From Oscillospiraceae bacterium (GTDB lineage: Bacteria; Bacillota; Clostridia; Oscillospirales; Oscillospiraceae): a DNA stretch of 64,000 nt. Below, one piece after another: positions 24,518 through 31,781 of the stretch; position 1 is the first letter of the stretch; the number at the start of each line of letters is the position of its first letter. The notes beneath the pieces are model-generated. The model searched no databases. It saw only the letters and a list, made by a program, of their open reading frames with translations, and had not been told where the DNA came from. The DNA is taken from contig JAGAUY010000023.1 in NCBI GenBank assembly GCA_017620525.1, forward strand, positions 45,397-109,396, in the 5' to 3' direction. The translations under genes and the position numbers were made by a program.

Positions 24518-26602
24518 TTAATAGAACAGAAGATCCGCGTAAGTGGGGAAAGGCCAGTAGTCCTTGGCGGTGAGTTTTTCCAGCGCATCCGCCTGTTCCC
24601 GGACGGAATTCATATCGGGGATGATCGTGTCGTGGCAGTACAGTGCTGTGTCCTCCGGTGTCCCGGGGAGCTGCTGCAGATCCAACCGCAGCTTTTCACA
24701 GGCATCGTACAGCCAGTCGCAGTGAGTCGTCAGTTTCGCGATGAGGCTGCTTTCCGCTTTGCAGGCGGCGCCAATGGATTTCTTGGCGATCAGTCCGTCG
24801 GTCAGGGCATGGCTATATCGCAGTGCGGCAGGAAGGATCTGACAGGTTGCCATATCCAGCATGGTCTTTGCTTCGATCGCCAGGTGCTTGTTGTAGCTTT
24901 CCAGATGAATGGCGAATCTTGCCCGGAATTCGTGCTCTGTAAAGATCCCGTGCCGGGTGACCAGATCGATGTTCTTTTCGGAAACATAGGTGGGCAGACA
25001 GACCGCGGTGGAGCTGAGATTGCTCAGACCCCGGCGGGCGGCCTCTTCCTCCCATTGCTGGGAATAACCATTGCCGCTGAAAATGATCCGTTTATGGTCG
25101 CTCAGAGCCTGACAAACCAGCTTCTGCAGAGCAGAATCAAAATCATCGGTGCTCTCCAGAACGTCGGCAAATTTACGCAGCTCCTCTGCCATGATGGTAT
25201 TCAGGGCGATATTGGGGCCGGCGACGGACTGGGAGGAGCCGGGCATACGGAATTCGAATTTGTTGCCGGTGAATGCCAGGGGACTGGTACGGTTCCGGTC
25301 TGTGGTGTCCTTGGGGATGGCGGGCATAGCGTCCACACCGATGCGCATCATACTCTTGGTGGGATCGGTGTAATTGGTGCCCCGCACGATGGAGTCCACC
25401 ACCGCATTCAGCTCATCACCGAGATAGATGGAGACGATGGCAGGCGGTGCCTCGTTGGAACCCAGACGGTGGTCATTACCGGCGGAGGCCACGGTACAGC
25501 GGAGGAAATCCTGATATTCGTCCACGCCCTGGATAAATGCTGCCAGGAACACCAGGAACCGGGCATTCTGGCGGGGTGTCCTGCCGGGACTGAACAGATT
25601 TTTTCCGGTATCCGTTGCCAGAGACCAGTTGTTGTGCTTGCCGGAGCCGTTGATGCCGGCGAAGGGCTTTTCATGGAGCAGGCAGACCAGATCATGCTTG
25701 GCGGCGCATTTTTTCATGATCTCCATGGCCAGCTGGTTGGAATCGCAGGCATGGACAGCGCCGGAGTAGATGGGCGCCATTTCGTGCTGACAGGGAGCGG
25801 CTTCGTTGTGCTTTGTCTTCGACAGGACGCCGAGTCTCCACAGCTGTTCATCCAAATCTTTCATATAGGAAGAGACCCGGGTGCGGATGGCTCCGAAATA
25901 GTGATCATCCAGTTCCTGACCCTTTGGTGCAGGGGCGCCGAAGAGGGTTCTGCCGGTGAGCCGCAGGTCTTCCCGCTGGGCATACAGAGCCTTGGGCAGC
26001 AGGAAATATTCCTGCTCCGCACCGACGCAGGCGATGACCCGTTTGGTGTCGGAGTCGCCGAAGAGTCGGAGGATGCGCAGAGCTTCTCTGGAAACCTCCT
26101 CGCAGGAGCGCAGCAGAGGTGTCTTCTTGTCCAGCGCGTCGCCGTTGTAGGAGAAGAAGCAGGTGGGGATATACAGGCTGCCGTCTTTGATAAATGCAAA
26201 GGAAGTAGGATCCCATGCGGTATAGCCCCGGGCTTCGAAGGTTGCCCGCAGACCGCCGGAAGGGAAGGAGGAAGCATCGGGTTCACCCCGTACCAGTTCT
26301 TTGCCGGAGAAGTCCATCAGAACGCCGCCGTCACCGGTGGGAGTGATGAAGGAGTCGTGCTTTTCTGCGGTGATGCCGGTCATCGGTTGAAACCAGTGGG
26401 TATAGTGGGTGGCGCCTTTTTCAATGGCCCAATCTTTCATGGCATTGGCGATGGCGTTGGCATTGTCCAGGGACAGCGATGTGCCGGTGCTGATGCACTG
26501 CTTCCATGCTTCATAGACAGCGGGATCCAGCCGCTGCTTCATGGAGGCTTCCGTAAAAACATCGCTTCCAAAGATTTCCGGTATGTTGACGACCTGATTC
26601 AT
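24518..26602 (-). CDS. glnN: glutamine synthetase type III
   Basis: ATP-dependent amidation of glutamate to glutamine. At 694 residues it is of the large GSIII class, typical of Bacteroides and many Clostridia. The visible start is MNQVVNIPEIFGSDVFTEA; signature regions are ACVGAEQEYFLL (metal-binding glutamates), KHNEAAPCQHEMAPIYSG and FAGINGSGKHNNWSL, followed by GNDHRLGSNEAPPAIVSIYLG. The longer in-frame extension to 26668 lacks a ribosome site, whereas AAAGGA precedes ATG 26602. It diverges from a PLP aminotransferase gene across a long A/T-rich intergenic region, pointing to nitrogen-responsive control there. Confidence 0.95.
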   Translation of the reverse strand: MNQVVNIPEIFGSDVFTEASMKQRLDPAVYEAWKQCISTGTSLSLDNANAIANAMKDWAIEKGATHYTHWFQPMTGITAEKHDSFITPTGDGGVLMDFSGKELVRGEPDASSFPSGGLRATFEARGYTAWDPTSFAFIKDGSLYIPTCFFSYNGDALDKKTPLLRSCEEVSREALRILRLFGDSDTKRVIACVGAEQEYFLLPKALYAQREDLRLTGRTLFGAPAPKGQELDDHYFGAIRTRVSSYMKDLDEQLWRLGVLSKTKHNEAAPCQHEMAPIYSGAVHACDSNQLAMEIMKKCAAKHDLVCLLHEKPFAGINGSGKHNNWSLATDTGKNLFSPGRTPRQNARFLVFLAAFIQGVDEYQDFLRCTVASAGNDHRLGSNEAPPAIVSIYLGDELNAVVDSIVRGTNYTDPTKSMMRIGVDAMPAIPKDTTDRNRTSPLAFTGNKFEFRMPGSSQSVAGPNIALNTIMAEELRKFADVLESTDDFDSALQKLVCQALSDHKRIIFSGNGYSQQWEEEAARRGLSNLSSTAVCLPTYVSEKNIDLVTRHGIFTEHEFRARFAIHLESYNKHLAIEAKTMLDMATCQILPAALRYSHALTDGLIAKKSIGAACKAESSLIAKLTTHCDWLYDACEKLRLDLQQLPGTPEDTALYCHDTIIPDMNSVREQADALEKLTAKDYWPFPTYADLLFY

Positions 26603-26824
26603 GGGAACACATCCTTTCGATGCATATGTCGAAGATGGAAATGAAAGAATTGCATGAATAAATTGCATTTCTGTGTATTTTTGTAAAAATTAATACTTTC
26701 TGGGGGCGGATATCCCATCTTTTCAAAACTTACAGCAAAAATTAGTAAATATATCTAAAATTGTATGCGATTTATTGTGAGATTGCAAGGAGTGAAAATG
26801 TATAAAAAAGGGTTCTGAAAGACA

Positions 26825-26868
26825 TTTGTTTTGTACATGTAAACAAAAAATAAAGTTAGGTAACCTAA
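26825..26868. promoter_or_regulatory. two adjacent palindromes, candidate operators
   Basis: TTTGTTT-TGTACATGT-AAACAAA (23 bases) is followed after 8 bases by TTAGGTAACCTAA (13 bases, dyad around a central A). They sit 25 bases upstream of the -35 box of the aminotransferase promoter. The binding protein is unknown. Confidence 0.45.
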
Positions 26869-26892
26869 AAATGAATTTTTGAAATAAAGATA

Positions 26893-26921
26893 TTGCATTT
26901 TTCGGATGGAAAGCGTATAAT
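26893..26921 (+). promoter_or_regulatory. promoter of the aminotransferase gene
   Basis: TTGCAT, 17-base spacer, TATAAT, about 41 bases upstream of ATG 26963. Confidence 0.8.
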
Positions 26922-26962
26922 ATGCCCATAATGCCGTAAAGATTTTGGAAAGGATGATGGAA

Positions 26963-28264
26963 ATGGCCACCTATTCTTGCAGAAGCAGAGAAGAGCTTCG
27001 CATGGAGTTTAAGAAGATGATTGCCCGCTATGAGGACCTCAAACATGAGAATCTGAATCTGGATATGTCCCGCGGCAAGCCCAGCAAAAAGCAGTTGGAT
27101 CTGGTCAGCGATATGCTGACAATCCTGGATGATCCTCAGGATTGCATTATTGATAATAACGATGCCCGCAACTATGGTGATCTGGCCGGCTTGCAGTGCG
27201 CCAGAGAATACTGGGCAGATGTTCTGGGATGCAAGCCCAGTGAGACCTTCGTGGGCGGCAATGCCAGCCTGAGTCTCATGTACGATCTGATCTCCCGTGC
27301 CTATACCCACGGCCTGGCTGACAGCGAACGTCCCTGGTGCAAGGAAAACCGCATCAAGTTCCTGTGCCCCAGTCCCGGATATGATCGTCATTTTCGGATT
27401 ACCGAAAGCTTTGGCTTTGAGCTGATTACAGTGCCTATGCACCCCACCGGTCCCGATATGAACGTAGTGGAATTGCTGGTCCAGGACCCCATGGTTAAGG
27501 GCATCTGGTGTGTTCCCAAGTATTCCAACCCCCAGGGTTATTCCTATGCTGAGGAGATTGTGGACCGCCTTGCCAACCTGAAGCCTGCTGCCCCCGACTT
27601 TGTCATCATGTGGGATAATGCCTACTGCGTCCATGAGTTCGACGGTGAGTTTGAACCATTCCGGGATATCATTTCTCTGTGCCGCGAGGCGGGCCGTCCC
27701 AACATGGCTTATGAGTTTGCATCCACTTCCAAGATCACCTATCCCGGTGCGGGCATCTCTGTCATGGCCTCTTCTGAGGAGAACATCAAGTATCACTCCA
27801 AGCTGATCGGTGTTCAGACCATTTCCTATGACAAGATCAACCAGCTGCGCCATGTGAAGTATCTGAAGGACAAAGAGCACACCCTGGAGCTGATGAAGAA
27901 GCACGCTGAGATCATGGGACCCAAGTTTGCCATGGTTCTGAAGATCCTGCGCAAGCAGGTCACCAATAAAGGTATCGCACACTGGCACCACCCCAAGGGC
28001 GGCTACTTTGTCTGCATCGCCGCCATGCCGGGTACCGCCAGACGCACACTGGAGCTGTGCAGCAGAGCGGGTGTTCATTTGACGGAAGCCGGTGCTACGT
28101 ACCCCTATGGCGTGGATCCTCACGACTCCATGATCCGTCTTGCACCCAGTATGCCTCCCATTGAGGAACTGGAGAAGGCCATGAATGTGTTCTGTACCTG
28201 CCTGAAGATCGCTGCACTGGAGAAGTACCTGGGTATCACTCTGGAAAAGGTTCTGGAGCAGTAA
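26963..28264 (+). CDS. PLP-dependent aminotransferase, fold type I (aspartate aminotransferase-like)
   Basis: 433-residue aminotransferase resembling the family once called putative aspartate aminotransferase (PF12897 type). Visible blocks are LNLDMSRGKPSKKQLDL near the N-terminus, VGGNASLSLMYDL (cofactor phosphate region), WCVPKYSNPQGYSYAEE, WDNAYCVHEF (cofactor Asp and Tyr), and the Schiff-base Lys in FASTSKITYPGAG. The C-terminal RLAPSMPP supplies the substrate carboxylate Arg. Several nearby ATGs compete; ATG 26963 has GGAAAGG at good spacing. The amino donor is unproven. The aro operon in this window lacks an aromatic aminotransferase, so this enzyme is a candidate partner, as are others elsewhere. 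Confidence 0.88.
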   Translation: MATYSCRSREELRMEFKKMIARYEDLKHENLNLDMSRGKPSKKQLDLVSDMLTILDDPQDCIIDNNDARNYGDLAGLQCAREYWADVLGCKPSETFVGGNASLSLMYDLISRAYTHGLADSERPWCKENRIKFLCPSPGYDRHFRITESFGFELITVPMHPTGPDMNVVELLVQDPMVKGIWCVPKYSNPQGYSYAEEIVDRLANLKPAAPDFVIMWDNAYCVHEFDGEFEPFRDIISLCREAGRPNMAYEFASTSKITYPGAGISVMASSEENIKYHSKLIGVQTISYDKINQLRHVKYLKDKEHTLELMKKHAEIMGPKFAMVLKILRKQVTNKGIAHWHHPKGGYFVCIAAMPGTARRTLELCSRAGVHLTEAGATYPYGVDPHDSMIRLAPSMPPIEELEKAMNVFCTCLKIAALEKYLGITLEKVLEQ

Positions 28265-28273
28265 TGAATTAGG

Positions 28274-28313
28274 AAAAAACAGACTTCTTCCGTTTCGGGG
28301 GGGTCTGTTTTTT
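28274..28313 (+). terminator. terminator after the aminotransferase
   Basis: AAAAAACAGAC pairs with GTCTGTTTTTT across an 18-base loop, ten bases after the stop codon. Confidence 0.85.
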
Positions 28314-28314
28314 C

Positions 28315-28343
28315 TTGCTTTTTTCTTTGCGGTGTGGTATGAT
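28315..28343 (+). promoter_or_regulatory. promoter of the structured RNA
   Basis: TTGCTT, 17-base spacer, TATGAT immediately behind the previous terminator. It would start a transcript near 28350. Confidence 0.7.
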
Positions 28344-28349
28344 CGAGTC

Positions 28350-28538
28350 AGAAAAGTTCATGTTTGCCGAAAGGAGTGTGCCTGATGCGCTGGGTCATGG
28401 GTTTTGCGTTTCTTGCCAAAGGAAACCCTTAAGACTTTGCATAGGGGCACTATGCCCATTTTCAGGAGCACTTATCTTATTCGGCAGAAGGTGAACGCGT
28501 GATTTTGAGCCGCGTGCCTTTGGCATGCGGTTTTTTGC
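28350..28538 (+). ncRNA. structured RNA of about 190 nt, candidate 6S RNA
   Basis: This stretch has its own promoter, no credible reading frame, and a terminal hairpin with T-run. Paired elements: TGCCGAA (28365-28371) with TTCGGCA (28480-28486); AGTGTGCCTGA (28375-28385) with TCAGGAGCACT (28462-28472), ten of eleven pairs; an apical stem GGGTTT (28399-28404) with AAACCC (28423-28428); and a small hairpin GGGCA/TGCCC (28445-28457). A long closing stem, an open central region with a small hairpin on its 3' side and an apical stem-loop is the layout of 6S RNA, which binds sigma-A RNA polymerase. The CCTTAAGACT after the apical stem also recalls CCUUAAAACU in E. coli 6S. A riboswitch for the downstream MFS gene is the main alternative. 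Confidence 0.5.
28510..28536 (+). terminator. terminator of the structured RNA
   Basis: CCGCGTGCC pairs with GGCATGCGG (one G-T pair) around TTT, followed by TTTTTT. It lies 34 bases before the MFS start, so it ends the small RNA or acts as an attenuator for that gene. Confidence 0.85.
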
Positions 28539-28570
28539 GCCCTTTTGCCCCTGGAGAAAGGACGTTTTAT

Positions 28571-29767
28571 ATGAATTTGAAGAGACAATTGTGTTATCTG
28601 AACTTATTTGGCTTCGTGACCTGCCTTCGGATCCCGGACGCGATCTGGGTGGTGCTGCTGGCAGCGAGAGGCTTCAGCCTGTGGCAGATCGGTCTTGCGG
28701 AGGGAATCTTTCACGTCGTCAGTCTTCTGAGCGAGATCCCGTCCGGCATGGCGGCTGATCTGCTGGGCAGGCGACGGTGTTTGGCTGCCGCGGGTGTCTG
28801 CGGATTTATCAGCGCCGTGGTCATGGCGCTCAGCGCGGGATTTCCGGGAGTCTGCCTGTCGATGGCTTTTTCGGCGCTGGCATGCAGCTTCATTTCCGGA
28901 TGTGACGAAGCGGTGCTGTATGACAGCCTGCTGCAGGCAGGCGCGGAAAAGGAGTATCTTTCAGTCAGCGGCCGATATATCCAGATACAGAATCTGGGCA
29001 GTATGCTCAGCAATGCGGCATGTTTTCTGGCGGGAATGATGAGTTACGTCGGTGTGTACCTGCTCGACAGCGCGGTCTGCCTGGTTCGCGTACTGCTGGC
29101 ACTGGGCCTGACGGAGCCTGCCGTTACCAAGAATCAGGCTGCCCGGCAGAAGGATCCATTCCGGGATCTGCGCAAACGGTACCGGGAGCATGTTGCGGAG
29201 GTTCTTTCATTCCTGCGGGGCAATCCCCGGGCGGCTGTTCTGATGATGGGAGACGGCCTGATCGGACTGCCCAGCTACCTGACGCTGATGTTTTTGCAGC
29301 AGCGGCTCAGCGAGCAGGGGATCGGCGCCATGTGGTTGGGACTTCCGGTCATGTGCATCAGCCTTTCCCGCATGGCTGGTGTGGCGCTGGGAGAACGGCT
29401 GCGGCCCAAAGGAATGAGACGGCTGTATGCAGCTGCGGCGCTGCTGGTAGGTGCTGGGACTGTTGCTGCCGGCACCGCACCGGTTATTCCGTCGGTACTG
29501 GGCGCGATGGCGGCAGCGGCGGCGATGGACCTGTGGATCCTGCATCTGCAGAAGCATTTGAACAGCCTGTTTCCCAGTGACCGCCGAGCCACGCTGGTCA
29601 GCGTCAATATGATGGCATACAGCCTTCTGATGATTGCTGCCAGCCCGTTGGTGGGATGGCTCGGAGATTTGGGCGGCAGTGCCGGCACCGGACTGTGCGC
29701 TCTGGGTGCGGCGGTGGCATTATCCGGTATTTTTTCTTTACTTTTTCGCTGTGATGGGGTAAACTGA
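28571..29767 (+). CDS. MFS transporter
   Basis: 398-residue major facilitator with twelve predicted helices. The first loop carries SLWQIGLAEGIFHVVSLLSE, and the A-like motif GMAADLLGRRRCL follows helix 2 (about residues 60-72), typical of drug/H+ antiporter-type MFS proteins. The start MNLKRQLCYLN has AAAGGA upstream; the longer frame from 28499 overlaps the terminator and is rejected. There is no promoter between the terminator and this gene, so expression depends on read-through from the upstream RNA or a weak internal start. The substrate is unknown. Confidence 0.87.
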   Translation: MNLKRQLCYLNLFGFVTCLRIPDAIWVVLLAARGFSLWQIGLAEGIFHVVSLLSEIPSGMAADLLGRRRCLAAAGVCGFISAVVMALSAGFPGVCLSMAFSALACSFISGCDEAVLYDSLLQAGAEKEYLSVSGRYIQIQNLGSMLSNAACFLAGMMSYVGVYLLDSAVCLVRVLLALGLTEPAVTKNQAARQKDPFRDLRKRYREHVAEVLSFLRGNPRAAVLMMGDGLIGLPSYLTLMFLQQRLSEQGIGAMWLGLPVMCISLSRMAGVALGERLRPKGMRRLYAAAALLVGAGTVAAGTAPVIPSVLGAMAAAAAMDLWILHLQKHLNSLFPSDRRATLVSVNMMAYSLLMIAASPLVGWLGDLGGSAGTGLCALGAAVALSGIFSLLFRCDGVN

Positions 29768-29791
29768 AAGAAAAAACGGAGGTACATACAG

Positions 29792-30430
29792 ATGGCAACA
29801 CCAAAGGAACTCTACTACGAAAAGCGGGCAGGGATTCTCATCCGGAACCTGGAAAACCGCCATTTTGAGGCCTGTTACTGCGCAAATAAAGAAGAAGCGC
29901 TGCGCAGGATCCTGGAGATGATTCCGGATGGTTCTTCCATCGGCTGGGGCGGCACGCTGACCTGCCAGCAGCTGGGTCTGATGGAAGCGCTCCACGCAGG
30001 CAATTACAACTGCATGGACCGGGATCGCTGCGAGACTCCCGAGGCCCGGGAAAAGCTTCAGCGGGAGATGTTCTTTGCCGACTGGTTCATCACCGGCGCC
30101 AACGCGCTGAGTCTCGATGGCCAGATGGTCAATATTGACGGCACCGGCAACCGCGTGGCCCCCATCGTCTACGGTCCCCGGAATGTGCTGGTAGTGGCTG
30201 GCATGAACAAGGTGAGCGACTCCCTGGAGGATGCGCTCAGCCGTGCCAGAACCATAGCTGCCCCCATGAACAAGCAGCGTTTCCCCAATCAGACCCCTTG
30301 TGAGGTCACCGGTACCTGCGGCGACTGCAAGACAGAAGGCTGCATCTGCAATCAGATCCTGGTTACCCGCCATTGCCGTCCTGCCGGACGCATCAAGTTT
30401 ATCCTGATCGGTGAAGATCTTGGCATGTAA
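29792..30430 (+). CDS. LUD domain protein (lactate utilization LutC/YkgG family)
   Basis: 212-residue protein with a LUD domain: GSSIGWGGTLTCQQLGLMEA near residues 46-65, FFADWFITGANALSLDGQMV, and IVYGPRNVLVVAGMNKV. Members such as LutC take part in L-lactate oxidation, but many clostridial stand-alone copies have no lutA/lutB partners, as here. A C-terminal cysteine-rich stretch, CEVTGTCGDCKTEGCICNQ, could bind a metal or Fe-S cluster. CGGAGG precedes the ATG, and it lies 24 bases behind the MFS gene, so the two may be co-transcribed. Confidence 0.87.
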   Translation: MATPKELYYEKRAGILIRNLENRHFEACYCANKEEALRRILEMIPDGSSIGWGGTLTCQQLGLMEALHAGNYNCMDRDRCETPEAREKLQREMFFADWFITGANALSLDGQMVNIDGTGNRVAPIVYGPRNVLVVAGMNKVSDSLEDALSRARTIAAPMNKQRFPNQTPCEVTGTCGDCKTEGCICNQILVTRHCRPAGRIKFILIGEDLGM

Positions 30431-30437
30431 TTTTGGT

Positions 30438-30466
30438 ATCCTGCCGCGCAATGCGGCAGGATATTT
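30438..30466 (+). terminator. terminator after the LUD gene
   Basis: ATCCTGCCGC pairs with GCGGCAGGAT around a 5-base loop, then ATTTT; eight bases after the stop. Confidence 0.8.
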
Positions 30467-30478
30467 TACTGACCCTAC

Positions 30479-30507
30479 TTGCGAAGTGCGGTTAATGGTG
30501 CTATAAT
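30479..30507 (+). promoter_or_regulatory. promoter of the GtrA-family gene
   Basis: TTGCGA, 17-base spacer, TATAAT, ending 31 bases before the start codon. Confidence 0.7.
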
Positions 30508-30538
30508 ACTTGCTGCAATTTGTCCTGGAGGCTAATAT

Positions 30539-30955
30539 ATGATGAAGAAAATCCTAGCTTTGATCGAAAAATACTACGATATTCTGTCCTATCTGTTCTT
30601 TGGTGTTCTGACCACCGTAGTGAACTATCTGATCTATCTGCCCTGCTATAATGTCTGGGGATTCAGCGCTACGCTCAGCAATGTGATCGCCTGGGTGGCG
30701 GCAGTAGCTTTTGCCTATCTGACCAACAAACCCTTCGTGTTCAAGAGCAACGACTGGTCTGCCAAAACGGTGGTTCCGGAGCTGACAAAATTCGTGGGGT
30801 GCCGGTTGGGTTCCGGTGTGATGGAGACCATCATTATTTTTGTGACGGTGGATATTCTGTGCTGGAACGGCAATATCATGAAGCTGTTCACCAATGTGAT
30901 GGTTATCGTTGTTAACTATCTGGCAAGCAAATTGCTGGTTTTTCGCAAGAAGTGA
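30539..30955 (+). CDS. GtrA family membrane protein
   Basis: 138-residue protein with four membrane helices and the GtrA pattern: YLFFGVLTTVVNYLIYLPCY (helix 1), a second helix ending FAYLTNKPFVFKS, and a C-terminal NYLASKLLVFRKK. GtrA-type proteins are thought to flip or help transfer lipid-linked sugars for cell-surface polysaccharides. The N-terminus has two adjacent ATGs, with CTGGAGG 7 bases upstream of the first. It is monocistronic, between its own promoter and terminator, with no glycosyltransferase adjacent. Confidence 0.9.
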   Translation: MMKKILALIEKYYDILSYLFFGVLTTVVNYLIYLPCYNVWGFSATLSNVIAWVAAVAFAYLTNKPFVFKSNDWSAKTVVPELTKFVGCRLGSGVMETIIIFVTVDILCWNGNIMKLFTNVMVIVVNYLASKLLVFRKK

Positions 30956-30965
30956 ATATGGAAAG

Positions 30966-30987
30966 AAGAGCCGCAAGGCTCTTTTTT
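30966..30987 (+). terminator. terminator after the GtrA gene
   Basis: AAGAGCC pairs with GGCTCTT around GCAA, followed by a T-run. Confidence 0.85.
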
Positions 30988-31079
30988 CATATTCCACAAA
31001 CATTTTATTTACAATTTGTTTCGACTTTCAACATCTTATGTGATACAATATCCATAATACTAACATGGGGTGATTTGCC

Positions 31080-31781
31080 ATGGCATTCGTAGAGTTTCAG
31101 AACGTTGGAAAGACCTATCGCATGGGCGAGGTGGAGATCAATGCGCTCCACGACACGTCTTTTGAAATTGAAAAAGGCGAACTGGTGGTCATCGTCGGTC
31201 CCTCCGGTGCGGGTAAGACCACGCTTCTGAATATTCTGGGCGGCATGGATACGCTGTCTGAGGGAAAGGTGTTTCTCGATGGCCGGGAGATTTCCGGACT
31301 GAACCGCAAGCAGTTGACCCAGTACCGCCGTGATGACGTGGGGTTTGTGTTTCAGTTCTATAATCTCATCGGCAATCTGACGGCTCTCGAGAATGTGGAA
31401 CTGGCAAATCAGATCTGTAAGGAACCTCTGGACGCGGCAAAGGTGCTGCGGGATGTGGGACTGGAAGCGCGGCAGAAGAACTTCCCCAGCCAGCTTTCCG
31501 GCGGCGAGCAGCAGCGTGTGGCGATTGCCCGGGCCCTGGCCAAGAATCCGAAGCTGCTGCTGTGTGATGAACCCACCGGCGCGCTGGACTATCAGACCGG
31601 CAAGGCGATTTTGCAGCTGCTTCAGGATACTGGCAGAAAAACCGGTATGACCGTCATCATCATCACCCATAACGGTGCCCTGACTGCCATGGCAGACCGG
31701 GTGATCCGGGTCAGAAGCGGAACGGTAGCCTCTGTGACGCTCAATGAGTATCCTCAGAATATTCAGGAGATCGAATGGTAA
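31080..31781 (+). CDS. ABC transporter ATP-binding protein (MacB/LolD type)
   Basis: 233-residue nucleotide-binding subunit. The Walker A is GPSGAGKTT at residues 40-48, the Q-loop [17 protein letters not shown], the signature [15 protein letters not shown], and Walker [13 protein letters not shown] followed by the switch His in IITHNG. The arrangement fits the MacB/LolD/FtsE group, which energise FtsX-type permeases for mechanotransmission or extrusion. GGGGTGA lies 6 bases before the ATG. An extended -10-like TG-A-TACAAT is at 31041-31049. The stop overlaps the start of the permease gene, so the two proteins form one exporter. Confidence 0.95.
   Translation: MAFVEFQNVGKTYRMGEVEINALHDTSFEIEKGELVVIVGPSGAGKTTLLNILGGMDTLSEGKVFLDGREISGLNRKQLTQYRRDDVGFVFQFYNLIGNLTALENVELANQICKEPLDAAKVLRDVGLEARQKNFPSQLSGGEQQRVAIARALAKNPKLLLCDEPTGALDYQTGKAILQLLQDTGRKTGMTVIIITHNGALTAMADRVIRVRSGTVASVTLNEYPQNIQEIEW

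Larger units (their letters stand above)
26603..26962. other. 360-base A/T-rich divergent control region of glnN and the aminotransferase
   Basis: This gene-free stretch is markedly A/T-rich compared with its surroundings. It contains the aminotransferase promoter (26893-26921). It also holds two inverted repeats: TTTGTTT/AAACAAA bracketing TGTACATGT (26825-26847) and TTAGGTAACCTAA (26856-26868). Closer to glnN is a direct repeat of AATTGCAT (26648-26655 and 26661-26668). No small reading frame with a ribosome site stands out. The glnN promoter could not be assigned with confidence. Confidence 0.6.

Noticed and set aside
28499-28570. N-terminal extension of the MFS protein
   Set aside because: It would cross the terminator hairpin of the upstream RNA; ATG 28571 has a proper ribosome site.
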